Source of the DNA: a virus
DNA: 64,000 nt
Reading direction: 5' to 3' (one strand)
Virus record (IMG/VR): IMGVR_UViG_3300031952_000001
Coordinates: 62,001-126,000 of that record
Made by a program: the position numbers and the translations under genes
Shown: positions 50,688-57,518 of the stretch, piece after piece
How positions within the stretch are numbered: position 1 is the first letter of the stretch
Layout of the letters: each line of letters starts with the position of its first letter
Notes under the pieces: generated by a model
The model's input: only the letters and a program-made list of their open reading frames with translations
What the model was told of the DNA's origin: nothing
Databases searched by the model: none

Positions 50688-50691
50688 CCTC

Positions 50692-50720
50692 TTGACTTCC
50701 TAACAAACAGTGGCTATATA
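50692..50720 (+). promoter_or_regulatory. Sigma-70-type promoter
   Basis: TTGACT, 17-nt spacer, TATATA; drives the L12-like gene at 50754. Confidence 0.8.
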
Positions 50721-50753
50721 GTTCAGCAGGGCTCGCACTATCAAGGAGAGGGC

Positions 50754-51530
50754 ATGGCAACGAAGAAAAAGACGACCAAGAAGGACAAGGGGTTGCTCTC
50801 GGAGATCCTGCGGGATGACCGGGACAAGGAGATCGAGGTCCTGAAGGAGGAGGTCGAGCGGGTGAGCCTCGCCAACTTGGATCTCGACCGACGCCTCCAG
50901 TCCATGACGGGAGCCTGGACCGTCAGCAATCAAGATCGGCGTCAGGAGTGCGAAGACCACACCGCGGCCTTGCGCCGGCTCAACACCAACCACGCCGAGG
51001 CGACCCAGAAGAACCAGGAGCTGCTGGACTCCAAGAACCGAGAGATCGCCAAGCTGAGGGAGCGCATCAAGGCGTACGAGAGCTGGGTGAGCAGCATCCG
51101 GAGGCTGGACCTTATGATGCTCCCGGCGGAGTCGGCTCTCTCCCACACGGACATGTCGTTGAGCCTGCTCATTTCGTCTCTGAAGGGTGCGACCTTGGAG
51201 CAGGCGATGCAGGATCTCGGGTACATCGAGACGGTGTTCGGCTTCGAGGCTCCCAGGACCTCCAAGTTCATCGTTCATCTCACGAAGACGGACGGGCTCT
51301 ACAAGAGCGTGGAGGGATCGCAGCGTCAGCCTTCCTCGACCCAGATCTACGCGATCAAGGAGTTGCGCCAACATCTCAATATCGGGCTGAAGGACGCCAA
51401 GGAGATCACGGACACCCTCTACGAGGGGAAGCCCAGCGAGATCGAGTTCTCCAGCCGCGAGGGCGCGGAGAAGGTGGCGGAAGCCCTGCGGATCTGCGGG
51501 TACTTCTACGTCGCCATCATCGAGAGGTAG
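50754..51530 (+). CDS. Coiled-coil protein with ribosomal L7/L12-like C-terminal domain
   Basis: 258 residues; AAGGAGAGGGC upstream. Basic start (KKKTTKKDKG), coiled coil (EVLKEEVERVSLANLDLDRR and beyond, to about 120), then a 75-residue domain that follows the L7/L12 C-terminal fold. It reads FIVHLTKTDG ... YAIKELRQHLNIGLKDAKEI ... FSSREGAEKVAEALRICGYF. The bacterial counterpart recruits elongation and release factors to the ribosome. The phage protein might present this surface on a coiled-coil arm. The domain match is by motif order (IK-x-[VL]-R; GLK-[ED]-AK; AE-x-[VIL]-x-x-x-L). Confidence 0.75.
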   Translation: MATKKKTTKKDKGLLSEILRDDRDKEIEVLKEEVERVSLANLDLDRRLQSMTGAWTVSNQDRRQECEDHTAALRRLNTNHAEATQKNQELLDSKNREIAKLRERIKAYESWVSSIRRLDLMMLPAESALSHTDMSLSLLISSLKGATLEQAMQDLGYIETVFGFEAPRTSKFIVHLTKTDGLYKSVEGSQRQPSSTQIYAIKELRQHLNIGLKDAKEITDTLYEGKPSEIEFSSREGAEKVAEALRICGYFYVAIIER

Positions 51531-51533
51531 GAC

Positions 51534-52364
51534 ATGCTCAAGAAGATAGTACCCATCGAGCGTTCGCAGAAAGGCGGACTCCCCGGGGAGACTGTCGAGC
51601 GTCACCCGTCGTTCGGGCTGGTGGGGTTGTTCAAGACCTGCGGATCTCAGCCGCTCTTCGGGAGCCCGTTGGAGGTCAACAACGGCTACGTCACCATCAA
51701 GATCAGCCACGGGGAGAAGATCCACTCGGGGCACGGGTACGACCGGTACTTCCCCCGCAACACCGTCGTCGAGGTCATGATCAGCGAGGCCCAGTTCGCT
51801 CAGCTCATCACGAGCTGGAACTCGGGCGAGGGCGTTCCCTGCACGTTCGACTTCATCGCCCCTGGTGGCGAGGGAAGCGTGCCGGGCTGGCCGGACGACG
51901 ACTACGTCTCCGACACCGAGCAGGTCCGCAACGAGTTCAAGGACCGGATCTCCGACGTGAAGAAGAAGGTCGAGACCGCGATCACCTCGATGAACGCGAT
52001 CCTGGGGAAGAAGGGCGCGCTCACGATTGCGGAGAAGGATTCGATCCGAGAGGGCATGATCGCCCTCTCCCGGCTCCTCGACGACTCCGCCCCCTTCATG
52101 GCCGAGCAGTTCGTCGAGGTGACCGAGAAGGTCGTCCAGAAGGCCATGACCGAGATCGATGCCTTCGTCACCAAGGTCGCCGTCCACACGGGCCTGGAGA
52201 GCCTGAAGAAGATGGAGGTCTCGGGGCTGAAGCTCGCGGATGGTAGCACACCGAAGAGACTCTCGACGGGGGATCTGGAACTCGATGAGAACCTCATGTA
52301 CAGGCACGTCGACAAGGTCACGTCCGCCGATCCCGAGCAGGGCTGGGAGGACGACGATGCGTGA
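51534..52364 (+). CDS. Hypothetical protein
   Basis: 276 residues. N-terminal alpha/beta domain (VTIKISHGEKIHSGHGYDRY; VVEVMISEAQFAQLITSWNS), helical bundle in the middle (EFKDRISDVKKKVETAITSM, and VVQKAMTEIDAFVTKVAVHT), acidic end. Co-transcribed with the L12-like gene. No family. Confidence 0.65.
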   Translation: MLKKIVPIERSQKGGLPGETVERHPSFGLVGLFKTCGSQPLFGSPLEVNNGYVTIKISHGEKIHSGHGYDRYFPRNTVVEVMISEAQFAQLITSWNSGEGVPCTFDFIAPGGEGSVPGWPDDDYVSDTEQVRNEFKDRISDVKKKVETAITSMNAILGKKGALTIAEKDSIREGMIALSRLLDDSAPFMAEQFVEVTEKVVQKAMTEIDAFVTKVAVHTGLESLKKMEVSGLKLADGSTPKRLSTGDLELDENLMYRHVDKVTSADPEQGWEDDDA

Positions 52365-52719
52365 CGAACGGAAGTGTAGCTGCGGCGGGATCGACATCGG
52401 GGTCGGTGTGATGCACGAGCCGATCTGCGAGCTGAATGACGCGGGGTGGATACACAAGCTGGAAGAGGACATCAGAGACCTAGAGGGTAGGGGTAGTTCC
52501 GGTCGAACCGTCTTCATCGTCTCTCGCCACAAGTGCACGACTCCGGACGGTGACCACCTCTTCGAGATCCAAGGTGTGTTCACCTCCGAGGAGAAGGCCA
52601 TCGCGGCTTGCCGTGACGAGAACTACGGCTACGGACCCGAGGTGCTCGACCAGGAGCTTCCGCACGAGAGCACTCCCTGGCCGGGCTACGTTTACCCGCA
52701 CGCGCCCAAGGTCGATTAG
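52357..52719 (+). CDS. Small Cys-containing protein
   Basis: 120 residues; start overlaps the end of the previous gene. C-S-C near residue 7, then a mixed domain (TVFIVSRHKCTTPDGDHLFE). Unknown. Confidence 0.58.
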   Translation: MRDERKCSCGGIDIGVGVMHEPICELNDAGWIHKLEEDIRDLEGRGSSGRTVFIVSRHKCTTPDGDHLFEIQGVFTSEEKAIAACRDENYGYGPEVLDQELPHESTPWPGYVYPHAPKVD

Positions 52720-52722
52720 CAC

Positions 52723-52750
52723 TTGACAGCGCCTCCCAGGTGGTTACATT
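52723..52750 (+). promoter_or_regulatory. Family promoter for a non-coding transcript
   Basis: TTGACA-N16-TACATT with GGT before TACATT. No start codon with an open frame follows within 160 nt; a terminator does. Confidence 0.85.
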
Positions 52751-52756
52751 TAACAC

Positions 52757-52916
52757 TGAACGGAGCGCAGAGACATCACGCTCCAACAGGACCAGGGCAC
52801 CTGTTCAGAATGCCCTAAGGGCTTCGGCCCTGTCACTGAGGAGGCCGGAATAGTCACCCGGCCACTACCCTCGGCCCCTGGCGGTGTTCTCCTTGTCGCC
52901 GCCGGGGGCCATTTTT
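52757..52916 (+). ncRNA. Candidate structured small RNA
   Basis: Between a strong promoter and a strong terminator, about 160 nt, with no credible reading frame. Hairpins in order: GGAGCG/CGCTCC (52762-52784), AACAGG/CCTGTT (52785-52805), AGGGC-TTCG-GCCCT (52818-52831, with a UUCG loop), GGCCGG/CCGGCC (52843-52863), then the terminator stem. The 5' end is estimated from the promoter. I recognise no known RNA family. Confidence 0.65.
52873..52916 (+). terminator. Strong rho-independent terminator
   Basis: GGCCCCTGGCGG (52873-52884) pairs with CCGCCGGGGGCC (52899-52910) over 12 bp with one G-T, followed by ATTTTT. Confidence 0.88.
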
Positions 52917-52935
52917 ATGAATCCAAAGTCCGATG

Positions 52936-52944
52936 TGGTATAAA
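52936..52944 (+). promoter_or_regulatory. Extended -10, possibly leaderless start
   Basis: TG-G-TATAAA; transcription would begin close to ATG 52951. Confidence 0.4.
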
Positions 52945-52950
52945 AAGGCC

Positions 52951-53430
52951 ATGCGCGGCATCCCCCCAGAAGGTTTCGTCCGTCTCGCCAGGTTCGTGGC
53001 GCAGCTCGACGAACAGCTCTCGATAGAGTGGACGTCGCCGGATCTCTCCGACGAGGTGGATGAGTACACAGAGAACCCTTGGAACCAGGTGTACATGAAA
53101 GGCAGGGGGATCGAGCTGGGGAGCGCCGACGAGGTGATCGAGTTCCTGAGCACCGGAGCCATGACCCCATTCTCCGCTGATCAGCTCCCCCAAGTCGAGA
53201 ACGTGACCTTGGGTGGGGAAGCCTTTGCCTCTGAGATAGAAGATCCTGGATACCGGGAGTCCTTCGACTCGATGGAGGAGGAGCTGTCGACGAAGGGGTC
53301 CATCACCCTCCCGGCTCCGATCCTGTTGAAGCTCGGGGGTGCCTACTACTGCTTTGCGGGAAACCGGCGGATCAACCTGGCCTTCAAGTATGATCTCCCC
53401 TTGGAGGTCTGGCTCGTTGAGGTTCCATGA
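52951..53430 (+). CDS. ParB-like-domain protein with the shared N-terminal motif
   Basis: 159 residues from ATG 52951; ATG 52933 (six residues longer) is possible but has no ribosome site. Begins MRGIPPEGFVRLARFVAQ (shared motif). The last 60 residues read SITLPAPILLKLGGAYYCFA, then GNRRINLAFKYDLPLEVWLV, a ParB-like nuclease/CTPase-type fold with the G-N-R-R turn. It is about 14 kb from the other motif-bearing genes. Confidence 0.62.
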   Translation: MRGIPPEGFVRLARFVAQLDEQLSIEWTSPDLSDEVDEYTENPWNQVYMKGRGIELGSADEVIEFLSTGAMTPFSADQLPQVENVTLGGEAFASEIEDPGYRESFDSMEEELSTKGSITLPAPILLKLGGAYYCFAGNRRINLAFKYDLPLEVWLVEVP

Positions 53431-53612
53431 ACCGCGAGGATGATGATCCCACTCGTCCGATTACGTTAATCCCCAGACCCCGCTGCGCCAAGCCTCCAGA
53501 GTCCCCCTGCGCCTTCAAGGACGAGGAGGGGTTCTGCTCTAAAAGATATACCACTTGCCGATGGAAAGCTCTCTCGAACCCTCCATCTAGGTCGAAACGC
53601 GATCAATCCTGA
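53427..53612 (+). CDS. Small Pro/Cys-containing protein
   Basis: 61 residues, ATGA overlap with the previous gene. Four Cys (RCAKPPESPCAF; GFCSKRYTTCRW). Unknown. Last plus-strand gene before the minus-strand block. Confidence 0.55.
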   Translation: MNREDDDPTRPITLIPRPRCAKPPESPCAFKDEEGFCSKRYTTCRWKALSNPPSRSKRDQS

Positions 53613-53697
53613 GCCCTCCAGGAGCCGTTCTAAGGCCCTGCCGGCGTTCAGGCTGTCCGAGTGCGGGTTTTTGGTCGAAAGGCTTAGAGGGGCTGCG

Positions 53698-53907
53698 TCA
53701 GGAGTTCCTGTGCCGGGTAGCGTTGTACTCCTCCCAAGCGGTCGAGAATTCTGAGTAGTTTTCCCAGACTGCGTAGAGGTGGCCGCACTTGGGGCAGAAC
53801 TTGTTCTGATCTTCGGGCTTGGTCCAGAAAGACGAGTGCGGACCCGGGTGATCTTCCCAATGGTATCCGCAACTTAGACAGCGGAGCTTGGCGAGCTTCT
53901 CCTTCAA
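53698..53907 (-). CDS. Small zinc-ribbon protein
   Basis: 69 residues from TTG 53907, with GAGGGAGGTCC upstream. C-L-S-C and C-P-K-C zinc pairs and aromatic residues (YHWEDHPGPHSSFW). Unknown. Confidence 0.62.
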   Translation of the reverse strand: MKEKLAKLRCLSCGYHWEDHPGPHSSFWTKPEDQNKFCPKCGHLYAVWENYSEFSTAWEEYNATRHRNS

Positions 53908-53916
53908 GGACCTCCC

Positions 53917-54006
53917 TCAGTGCCCGTAATTGAAGCCGTACCTGAACCTTCGAATCTTGTCACCGTCTTCGTGGTCTGTGAACGTGAACTCACGTCCAAA
54001 GCTGCC
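53917..54006 (-). other. In-frame extension after the UGA of the next gene
   Basis: 29 codons after the stop at 54009-54007, same frame, protein-like in composition (GSFGREFTFTDHEDG then KIRRFRYGFNYGH) and ended by TGA. Suggests readthrough, or a recent nonsense mutation. Confidence 0.4.
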
Positions 54007-54228
54007 TCAACAGCCCTCGGCGGCGATCTCCTTGTAGGCCTCCATCTCTTTCTCGTTCCCCACCTCCGCGAGGCGAAAGTGGCTGGTGCACGCATAGCCC
54101 TCCCGGTGGACCTTGGCGATCCGGGCGGTTAAGAAGTCCGCGAGCTTTGGGTTCTTGTACCGCTTGAAGATCCACTCCCAGGTGGGACCGAGGTAGGAGT
54201 CCCGGTCGAAGCTCTCCTTGCGGCTCAT
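54007..54228 (-). CDS. Hypothetical protein, possible readthrough product
   Basis: 73 residues from ATG 54228. Contains SFDRDSYLGPTWEWIFKRYK and YACTSHFRLAEVG. Ends EGC-stop; the sequence after the stop continues as plausible protein for 29 more residues. No family recognised. Confidence 0.6.
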   Translation of the reverse strand: MSRKESFDRDSYLGPTWEWIFKRYKNPKLADFLTARIAKVHREGYACTSHFRLAEVGNEKEMEAYKEIAAEGC

Positions 54229-54231
54229 GGT

Positions 54232-54426
54232 TTAGACCTTCTCATCGCCGGGAACCGCCACGCCCGCCTTGATGATCTCCAGGCAACGTTCGTAGGTGCA
54301 CCTCTGGAGTCCGCAACAGAACGTGCACCAAGGGTTCCTCGAAACCTCCTTGGATCTGTAGCGGCAGGTCTTGGCCTCTTTCCGCCAGTCCAGGACAGCC
54401 TTGCCGTACTTTCGTTTCGGGATCAT
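54232..54426 (-). CDS. Small Cys-rich basic protein
   Basis: 64 residues; GAGGTGAACG upstream. Cys at W-C-T-F-C-C-G-L-Q-R-C and R-C suggest a metal site; basic N-terminus. Unknown. Confidence 0.58.
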   Translation of the reverse strand: MIPKRKYGKAVLDWRKEAKTCRYRSKEVSRNPWCTFCCGLQRCTYERCLEIIKAGVAVPGDEKV

Positions 54427-54429
54427 CGT

Positions 54430-55038
54430 TCACCTCACTTGGCCCCTGCCGGTACCGTTGCAGTCGGGGCAGGTCGTGTACCCCGGAGTCACGCAGCATT
54501 CGATCCCCGGGAGAGATGCTCCTTGCGCCCCGTAGGCCTGTCCGCTTCCCTTGCATCGAGGACAGCTCCGGTAGTAGACGTCGAGGTCCTCATCGCCCAG
54601 CTCTTCCCGTAGCCGCGCGTTTTCGGTTTCCAGGGAGGCCAGTGACTTCTCACCGAGCCGAGCTGCCGCCTGGAGCGCCTCGATTCGGGATTCCCGGAGA
54701 CGCATTCCCGCTATGGCAGAATTGAGTTCTCTTTGGGCGAGTTCCAGAGAGAGGCTGATCTCTGCCGTCATCGCACGCGCAGCGGCGAGGACGTGCTCCG
54801 CAGCCTCACCGATAGTCTCGTTGTCGTCCGCCGCCAGCGCAGACCGGGCTTCCTCGATCTGCGTTTTGCAAGCCATGAGGTCATCGAAGACGAGGTCCCG
54901 CTCCTCTTGGATCTGCTTGATCTCGGCCTTGTACTGGGCCTCGATCTCGTGGATCGCGATCCACACCCGACCTTGAGGGACGGTTGTGCCGTACAGAAGA
55001 TCCGTGATCCTGTTTCTGATCTCGTTGAGGTCCATCAT
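54430..55038 (-). CDS. Coiled-coil protein with two DnaJ-like zinc repeats
   Basis: 202 residues. Long coiled coil (YKAEIKQIQEERDLVFDDLM; AGMRLRESRIEALQAAARLG) followed by C-P-R-C-K-G-S-G and C-P-D-C-N-G-T-G. This resembles a rod with a DnaJ-type zinc head. Unknown function. Confidence 0.66.
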   Translation of the reverse strand: MMDLNEIRNRITDLLYGTTVPQGRVWIAIHEIEAQYKAEIKQIQEERDLVFDDLMACKTQIEEARSALAADDNETIGEAAEHVLAAARAMTAEISLSLELAQRELNSAIAGMRLRESRIEALQAAARLGEKSLASLETENARLREELGDEDLDVYYRSCPRCKGSGQAYGAQGASLPGIECCVTPGYTTCPDCNGTGRGQVR

Positions 55039-55265
55039 CCCACCTTCTTTGCCTTGCCCCAGCAGTCGTCACACAGTTCGAAAAGCTCGTCGTCGCACCC
55101 GTAGCACCACCCGACCGTGCGCCCACAACCCGGGCACACGAACGTCCCGCCGCAGTCGTGGCCCCCGGGCCGGAACCTGCCCTTCTTGTCCCTCTCGGGC
55201 GGGACGAACGGGGTGAGCAGGTAGCGTCGATAGTAGCAGCCCGGCTGATGAATGGCTTGAGGCAC
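55035..55265 (-). CDS. Zinc-binding protein
   Basis: 76 residues from GTG 55265 (GGAGAAGGG upstream); longer forms are not supported. C-G-G-T-F-V-C-P-G-C, C-Y-G-C and C-D-D-C give two possible zinc sites. Unknown. Confidence 0.58.
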   Translation of the reverse strand: MPQAIHQPGCYYRRYLLTPFVPPERDKKGRFRPGGHDCGGTFVCPGCGRTVGWCYGCDDELFELCDDCWGKAKKVG

Positions 55266-55284
55266 TAGCCGTTTCCCTTCTCCA

Positions 55285-55572
55285 TCAATCCACCTCCTTC
55301 GGCACCGTGCGGAACGCCTCGCAGAAGTTCTCGTAATCGACCGTGTTGTCGCCCGTACCGCTCGGGAGCTGCCGCAGCCGGTTGATGGCGTCCTCGAACG
55401 TCGTGGTGTACGAGCACCACTCGTCGTAGAGGCGCACGACACCATCCTTCATGAGATCCTCGGTGCAGCAGACGCAGGTCGGCCCCATGTCACCGAACCC
55501 CATCCCCACCCTGTTGAGCTGCCGCGTTAGTTCGTCCCGGAGCTTCTCTCGCTGCGATCTGATTTCTCCCAC
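55285..55572 (-). CDS. Hypothetical small protein
   Basis: 95 residues from GTG 55572, with GGAGGGCAC upstream. Basic helix at the start (RSQREKLRDELTRQLNRVG), C-V-C-C, then a mixed region. Unknown. Confidence 0.58.
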   Translation of the reverse strand: MGEIRSQREKLRDELTRQLNRVGMGFGDMGPTCVCCTEDLMKDGVVRLYDEWCSYTTTFEDAINRLRQLPSGTGDNTVDYENFCEAFRTVPKEVD

Positions 55573-55581
55573 AGTGCCCTC

Positions 55582-55767
55582 CTACAGATCCAGCAGCTCG
55601 TCGAGGGCTGCCTTCACGTCCGGGTGCTTCGGGCACTCGGGGTTGAAACAGGCCTTGCCGGTCGGCTCGTTCGGATCGAGCCCCTTCTCGGAGCACTCCT
55701 TGGCCGTGTAGGCATCCCGGATGTAGAGCGTCGTCAGCTTCCCTCCGCAGCGGTCACAGTTCTTCAT
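55582..55767 (-). CDS. Small zinc-ribbon protein
   Basis: 61 residues. C-D-R-C near the start and C-F-N-P-E-C later. Unknown. Confidence 0.58.
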   Translation of the reverse strand: MKNCDRCGGKLTTLYIRDAYTAKECSEKGLDPNEPTGKACFNPECPKHPDVKAALDELLDL

Positions 55768-55770
55768 GGT

Positions 55771-55992
55771 CTACTCCTCGTCCTCGTGATTGTCGCCGTA
55801 GCGGTCCTCATCGTATTCATCGTCATCGGGACCCTCATCGTCATCGGGACCCTCATCGTCATCGGGACCCTCATCGTCATCGGGACCCTCATCGTCATCG
55901 GGACCCTCATCGTCATCGGGACCCTCATCGTCATCGGGGCCCTCATCGTCATCGGGGCCCTCATCGTCATCGGGACGTTTGTAGATGTCCAT
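55771..55992 (-). CDS. Extremely acidic repeat protein (PDDDEG repeats)
   Basis: 73 residues. Eight exact P-D-D-D-E-G repeats plus a ninth partial, then an acidic tail (DRYGDNHEDEE). Encoded by 18-bp tandem repeats. Charge density is close to that of known DNA-mimic proteins, but the repeat is simpler; it may instead expand and shrink by slippage. First gene behind the promoter at 56040-56067. Confidence 0.62.
   Translation of the reverse strand: MDIYKRPDDDEGPDDDEGPDDDEGPDDDEGPDDDEGPDDDEGPDDDEGPDDDEGPDDDEYDEDRYGDNHEDEE
55821..55978. repeat. 18-bp tandem repeat, about nine copies
   Basis: Unit CGTCATCGGGACCCTCAT (plus-strand reading), eight full copies and one partial. The seventh and eighth copies have GGGGCC in place of GGGACC. 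No spacers, so not a CRISPR. Confidence 0.92.
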
Positions 55993-56039
55993 GATCTTCT
56001 CCTTGTTCAGCGAGGGTCAGCTCGCTTCTCCTACTTGGG

Positions 56040-56067
56040 AATATAACTACTATAGTGAGGCTGTCAA
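56040..56067 (-). promoter_or_regulatory. Sigma-70-type promoter
   Basis: Minus strand TTGACA-N16-TATATT, upstream of the PDDDEG-repeat gene. Confidence 0.8.
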
Positions 56068-56070
56068 GAG

Positions 56071-56340
56071 CTAACCGCAGAAATCCTGCATGAACTTCGA
56101 GCGCCTCGAAGCGTAGGCTTGCGCTAGCTCGTACACGTAAGCATTTGCGTACTCGGGACCGTGCTTGTCTGTGAGGAGTTTTCTCAGTTGGTTCAGTGCC
56201 GTGGAGACGGAGTCACTCCCGGAGAACGACCGCGCCATGAGCATCATGAAGACCTTGAATTCCGGGGGCACATTGACCCCGGGAGACTTTACGACCGGCT
56301 CACTTGGTCTTGTGGAGTCGGTCAAGCAGGGCTTTTTCAT
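56071..56340 (-). CDS. Hypothetical small protein
   Basis: 89 residues. Helical second half (ALNQLRKLLTDKHGPEYANA). Start ATG 56340 overlaps the preceding gene end. Unknown. Confidence 0.58.
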   Translation of the reverse strand: MKKPCLTDSTRPSEPVVKSPGVNVPPEFKVFMMLMARSFSGSDSVSTALNQLRKLLTDKHGPEYANAYVYELAQAYASRRSKFMQDFCG

Positions 56341-56608
56341 CCTTCAGTTCCTCCGGTGTCGGGACGTGGCAAGTGCGCCTATACGTGTTCAAATTGCAGT
56401 TGCAACCCGCGCCGAATGCGAGATAGAATTTCATACGCTCTTTCACCTTCGTATCGGGCTCTTCGACGTACTTTCCGCACACCCACCGAGTGCCGTCCCA
56501 CAAGAGGTGCGGGCACCCGTGCCACGCTGCCCAATCTTCGAGCTGGTAGAAACTGCACGGACTTTTGCGGCAACAAAATCCGCAACCTATACACTCGTTC
56601 GATTTCAT
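56300..56608 (-). CDS. Cys-rich protein, YkgJ-like cluster motif
   Basis: 102 residues. Starts with C-I-G-C-G-F-C-C and C-S-F, reminiscent of CxxCxxCC-type Fe-S or zinc proteins (YkgJ type), and has further Cys (RWVCGKY; GCNCNL; TCH). Overlaps the next gene by 41 nt. Function unknown. Confidence 0.6.
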   Translation of the reverse strand: MKSNECIGCGFCCRKSPCSFYQLEDWAAWHGCPHLLWDGTRWVCGKYVEEPDTKVKERMKFYLAFGAGCNCNLNTYRRTCHVPTPEELKDEKALLDRLHKTK

Positions 56609-56844
56609 TCTTGCACTTCGACTTCATACTCTTCTATGATGTGGGCGTTGATAAGAACCCATGCCGTACTTCTGATATCCGACGAACCCCGGCGGAGGTA
56701 ATATTCTCTAACCCAACGGAATGCCGGAGCCCATTGTCCGTCTATGAGTGCGAGCTGGCAGTCGTCGGGGAGCCCGAGCTTCTCTGCTCTTTCTAAGAGG
56801 TCGTCTCCTTGGACGATACGGTGCATCTTGACTTTCAAAGTCAC
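56605..56844 (-). CDS. Hypothetical small protein
   Basis: 79 residues from GTG 56844, overlapping the upstream gene (GTGA). Contains DDCQLALIDGQWAPAFRWVR. Unknown. Confidence 0.56.
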   Translation of the reverse strand: MTLKVKMHRIVQGDDLLERAEKLGLPDDCQLALIDGQWAPAFRWVREYYLRRGSSDIRSTAWVLINAHIIEEYEVEVQE

Positions 56845-56999
56845 TTTGCTCTCGTCGGCTGGAGGTTGAGGACGTCACCCAATTTCGGCAACCAGGATCG
56901 TACCCTCTTCTCGACCGGCTCTACCGGCTCGATCTCCTCGACCAGCTCTTCGAGCGCCAGCTTGTCACTCTTCGCACGTCGTTTCTTCTCGGTGTCCAC
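56841..56999 (-). CDS. Short charged protein
   Basis: 52 residues from GTG 56999, with GGAGGACAGC upstream. Basic start (MDTEKKRRAKSDK) then Glu/Val/Pro segment (EELVEEIEPVEPVEKRV). First gene behind the promoter at 57017-57044. Confidence 0.55.
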   Translation of the reverse strand: MDTEKKRRAKSDKLALEELVEEIEPVEPVEKRVRSWLPKLGDVLNLQPTRAK

Positions 57000-57016
57000 G
57001 CTGTCCTCCTACCTGG

Positions 57017-57044
57017 AATGTAACCACTCGGGAGAGGCTGTCAA
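57017..57044 (-). promoter_or_regulatory. Family promoter (minus)
   Basis: TTGACA-N16-TACATT, GGT before TACATT. Confidence 0.85.
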
Positions 57045-57050
57045 GGGCTA

Positions 57051-57272
57051 CTACCAGGAAAGAATACCCACCTTGCGCGTGCCCTCTCCGTCACTCACGT
57101 CGTCCATTGGGAATCCGTCATTTACCCAGCCTTTATCGGACTCCCTACGAAGGCTCTGTACCTCACAGGAATGCTTCCCTGCATGACCGGCTTTCCGTGT
57201 GCAATAGAACTCCACGAGGGCATCGGGGCCTATCGATGCATTCTTTACGAATTGGTCGCGGCACAGTTTCAT
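57051..57272 (-). CDS. Hypothetical small protein
   Basis: 73 residues. Contains F-Y-C-T-R-K-A-G-H-A-G-K-H-S-C, a possible Cys/His metal site. Overlaps the next gene start. Unknown. Confidence 0.58.
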   Translation of the reverse strand: MKLCRDQFVKNASIGPDALVEFYCTRKAGHAGKHSCEVQSLRRESDKGWVNDGFPMDDVSDGEGTRKVGILSW

Positions 57273-57514
57273 TTCAGCCCCCTATCTGCCCCGACGAACA
57301 GACCCATTGCTGCCGCCATGACCAGCCGCGCGTTGGCTCGCTTCTTGTCCTTCTCGTGCCACACCTTCCGCTGGGATTCCTTCTCCTCTTCGGTCAGGCC
57401 CTCCCACCACTTGCGCGCGTCTTCTCTCTTGGCCTCCTCGGCGGCGGCCTTGCGCGCGATGCTCTGAGCTGCACGCTCCTCTCGGGTTGCCGCTCGACGT
57501 CGCGCCTCGCCCAT
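57269..57514 (-). CDS. Highly charged helical protein
   Basis: 81 residues. Starts M-G-E-A-R-R-R and is nearly all charged helix (ARKAAAEEAKREDARKWWEG; EKESQRKVWHEKDKKRANAR), with a hydrophobic end (VMAAAMGLFVG). Unknown. Confidence 0.58.
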   Translation of the reverse strand: MGEARRRAATREERAAQSIARKAAAEEAKREDARKWWEGLTEEEKESQRKVWHEKDKKRANARLVMAAAMGLFVGADRGLK

Positions 57515-57518
57515 CGGT

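Noticed and set aside
54007-54009. Genome-wide recoding of UGA
   Set aside because: Many well-defined genes here end in UGA in ATGA/TGATG overlaps, so UGA is a normal stop; only a local readthrough remains possible.
55821-55978. Possible CRISPR-like array
   Set aside because: Repeats are 18 bp, directly adjacent without spacers, and lie inside a coding frame.
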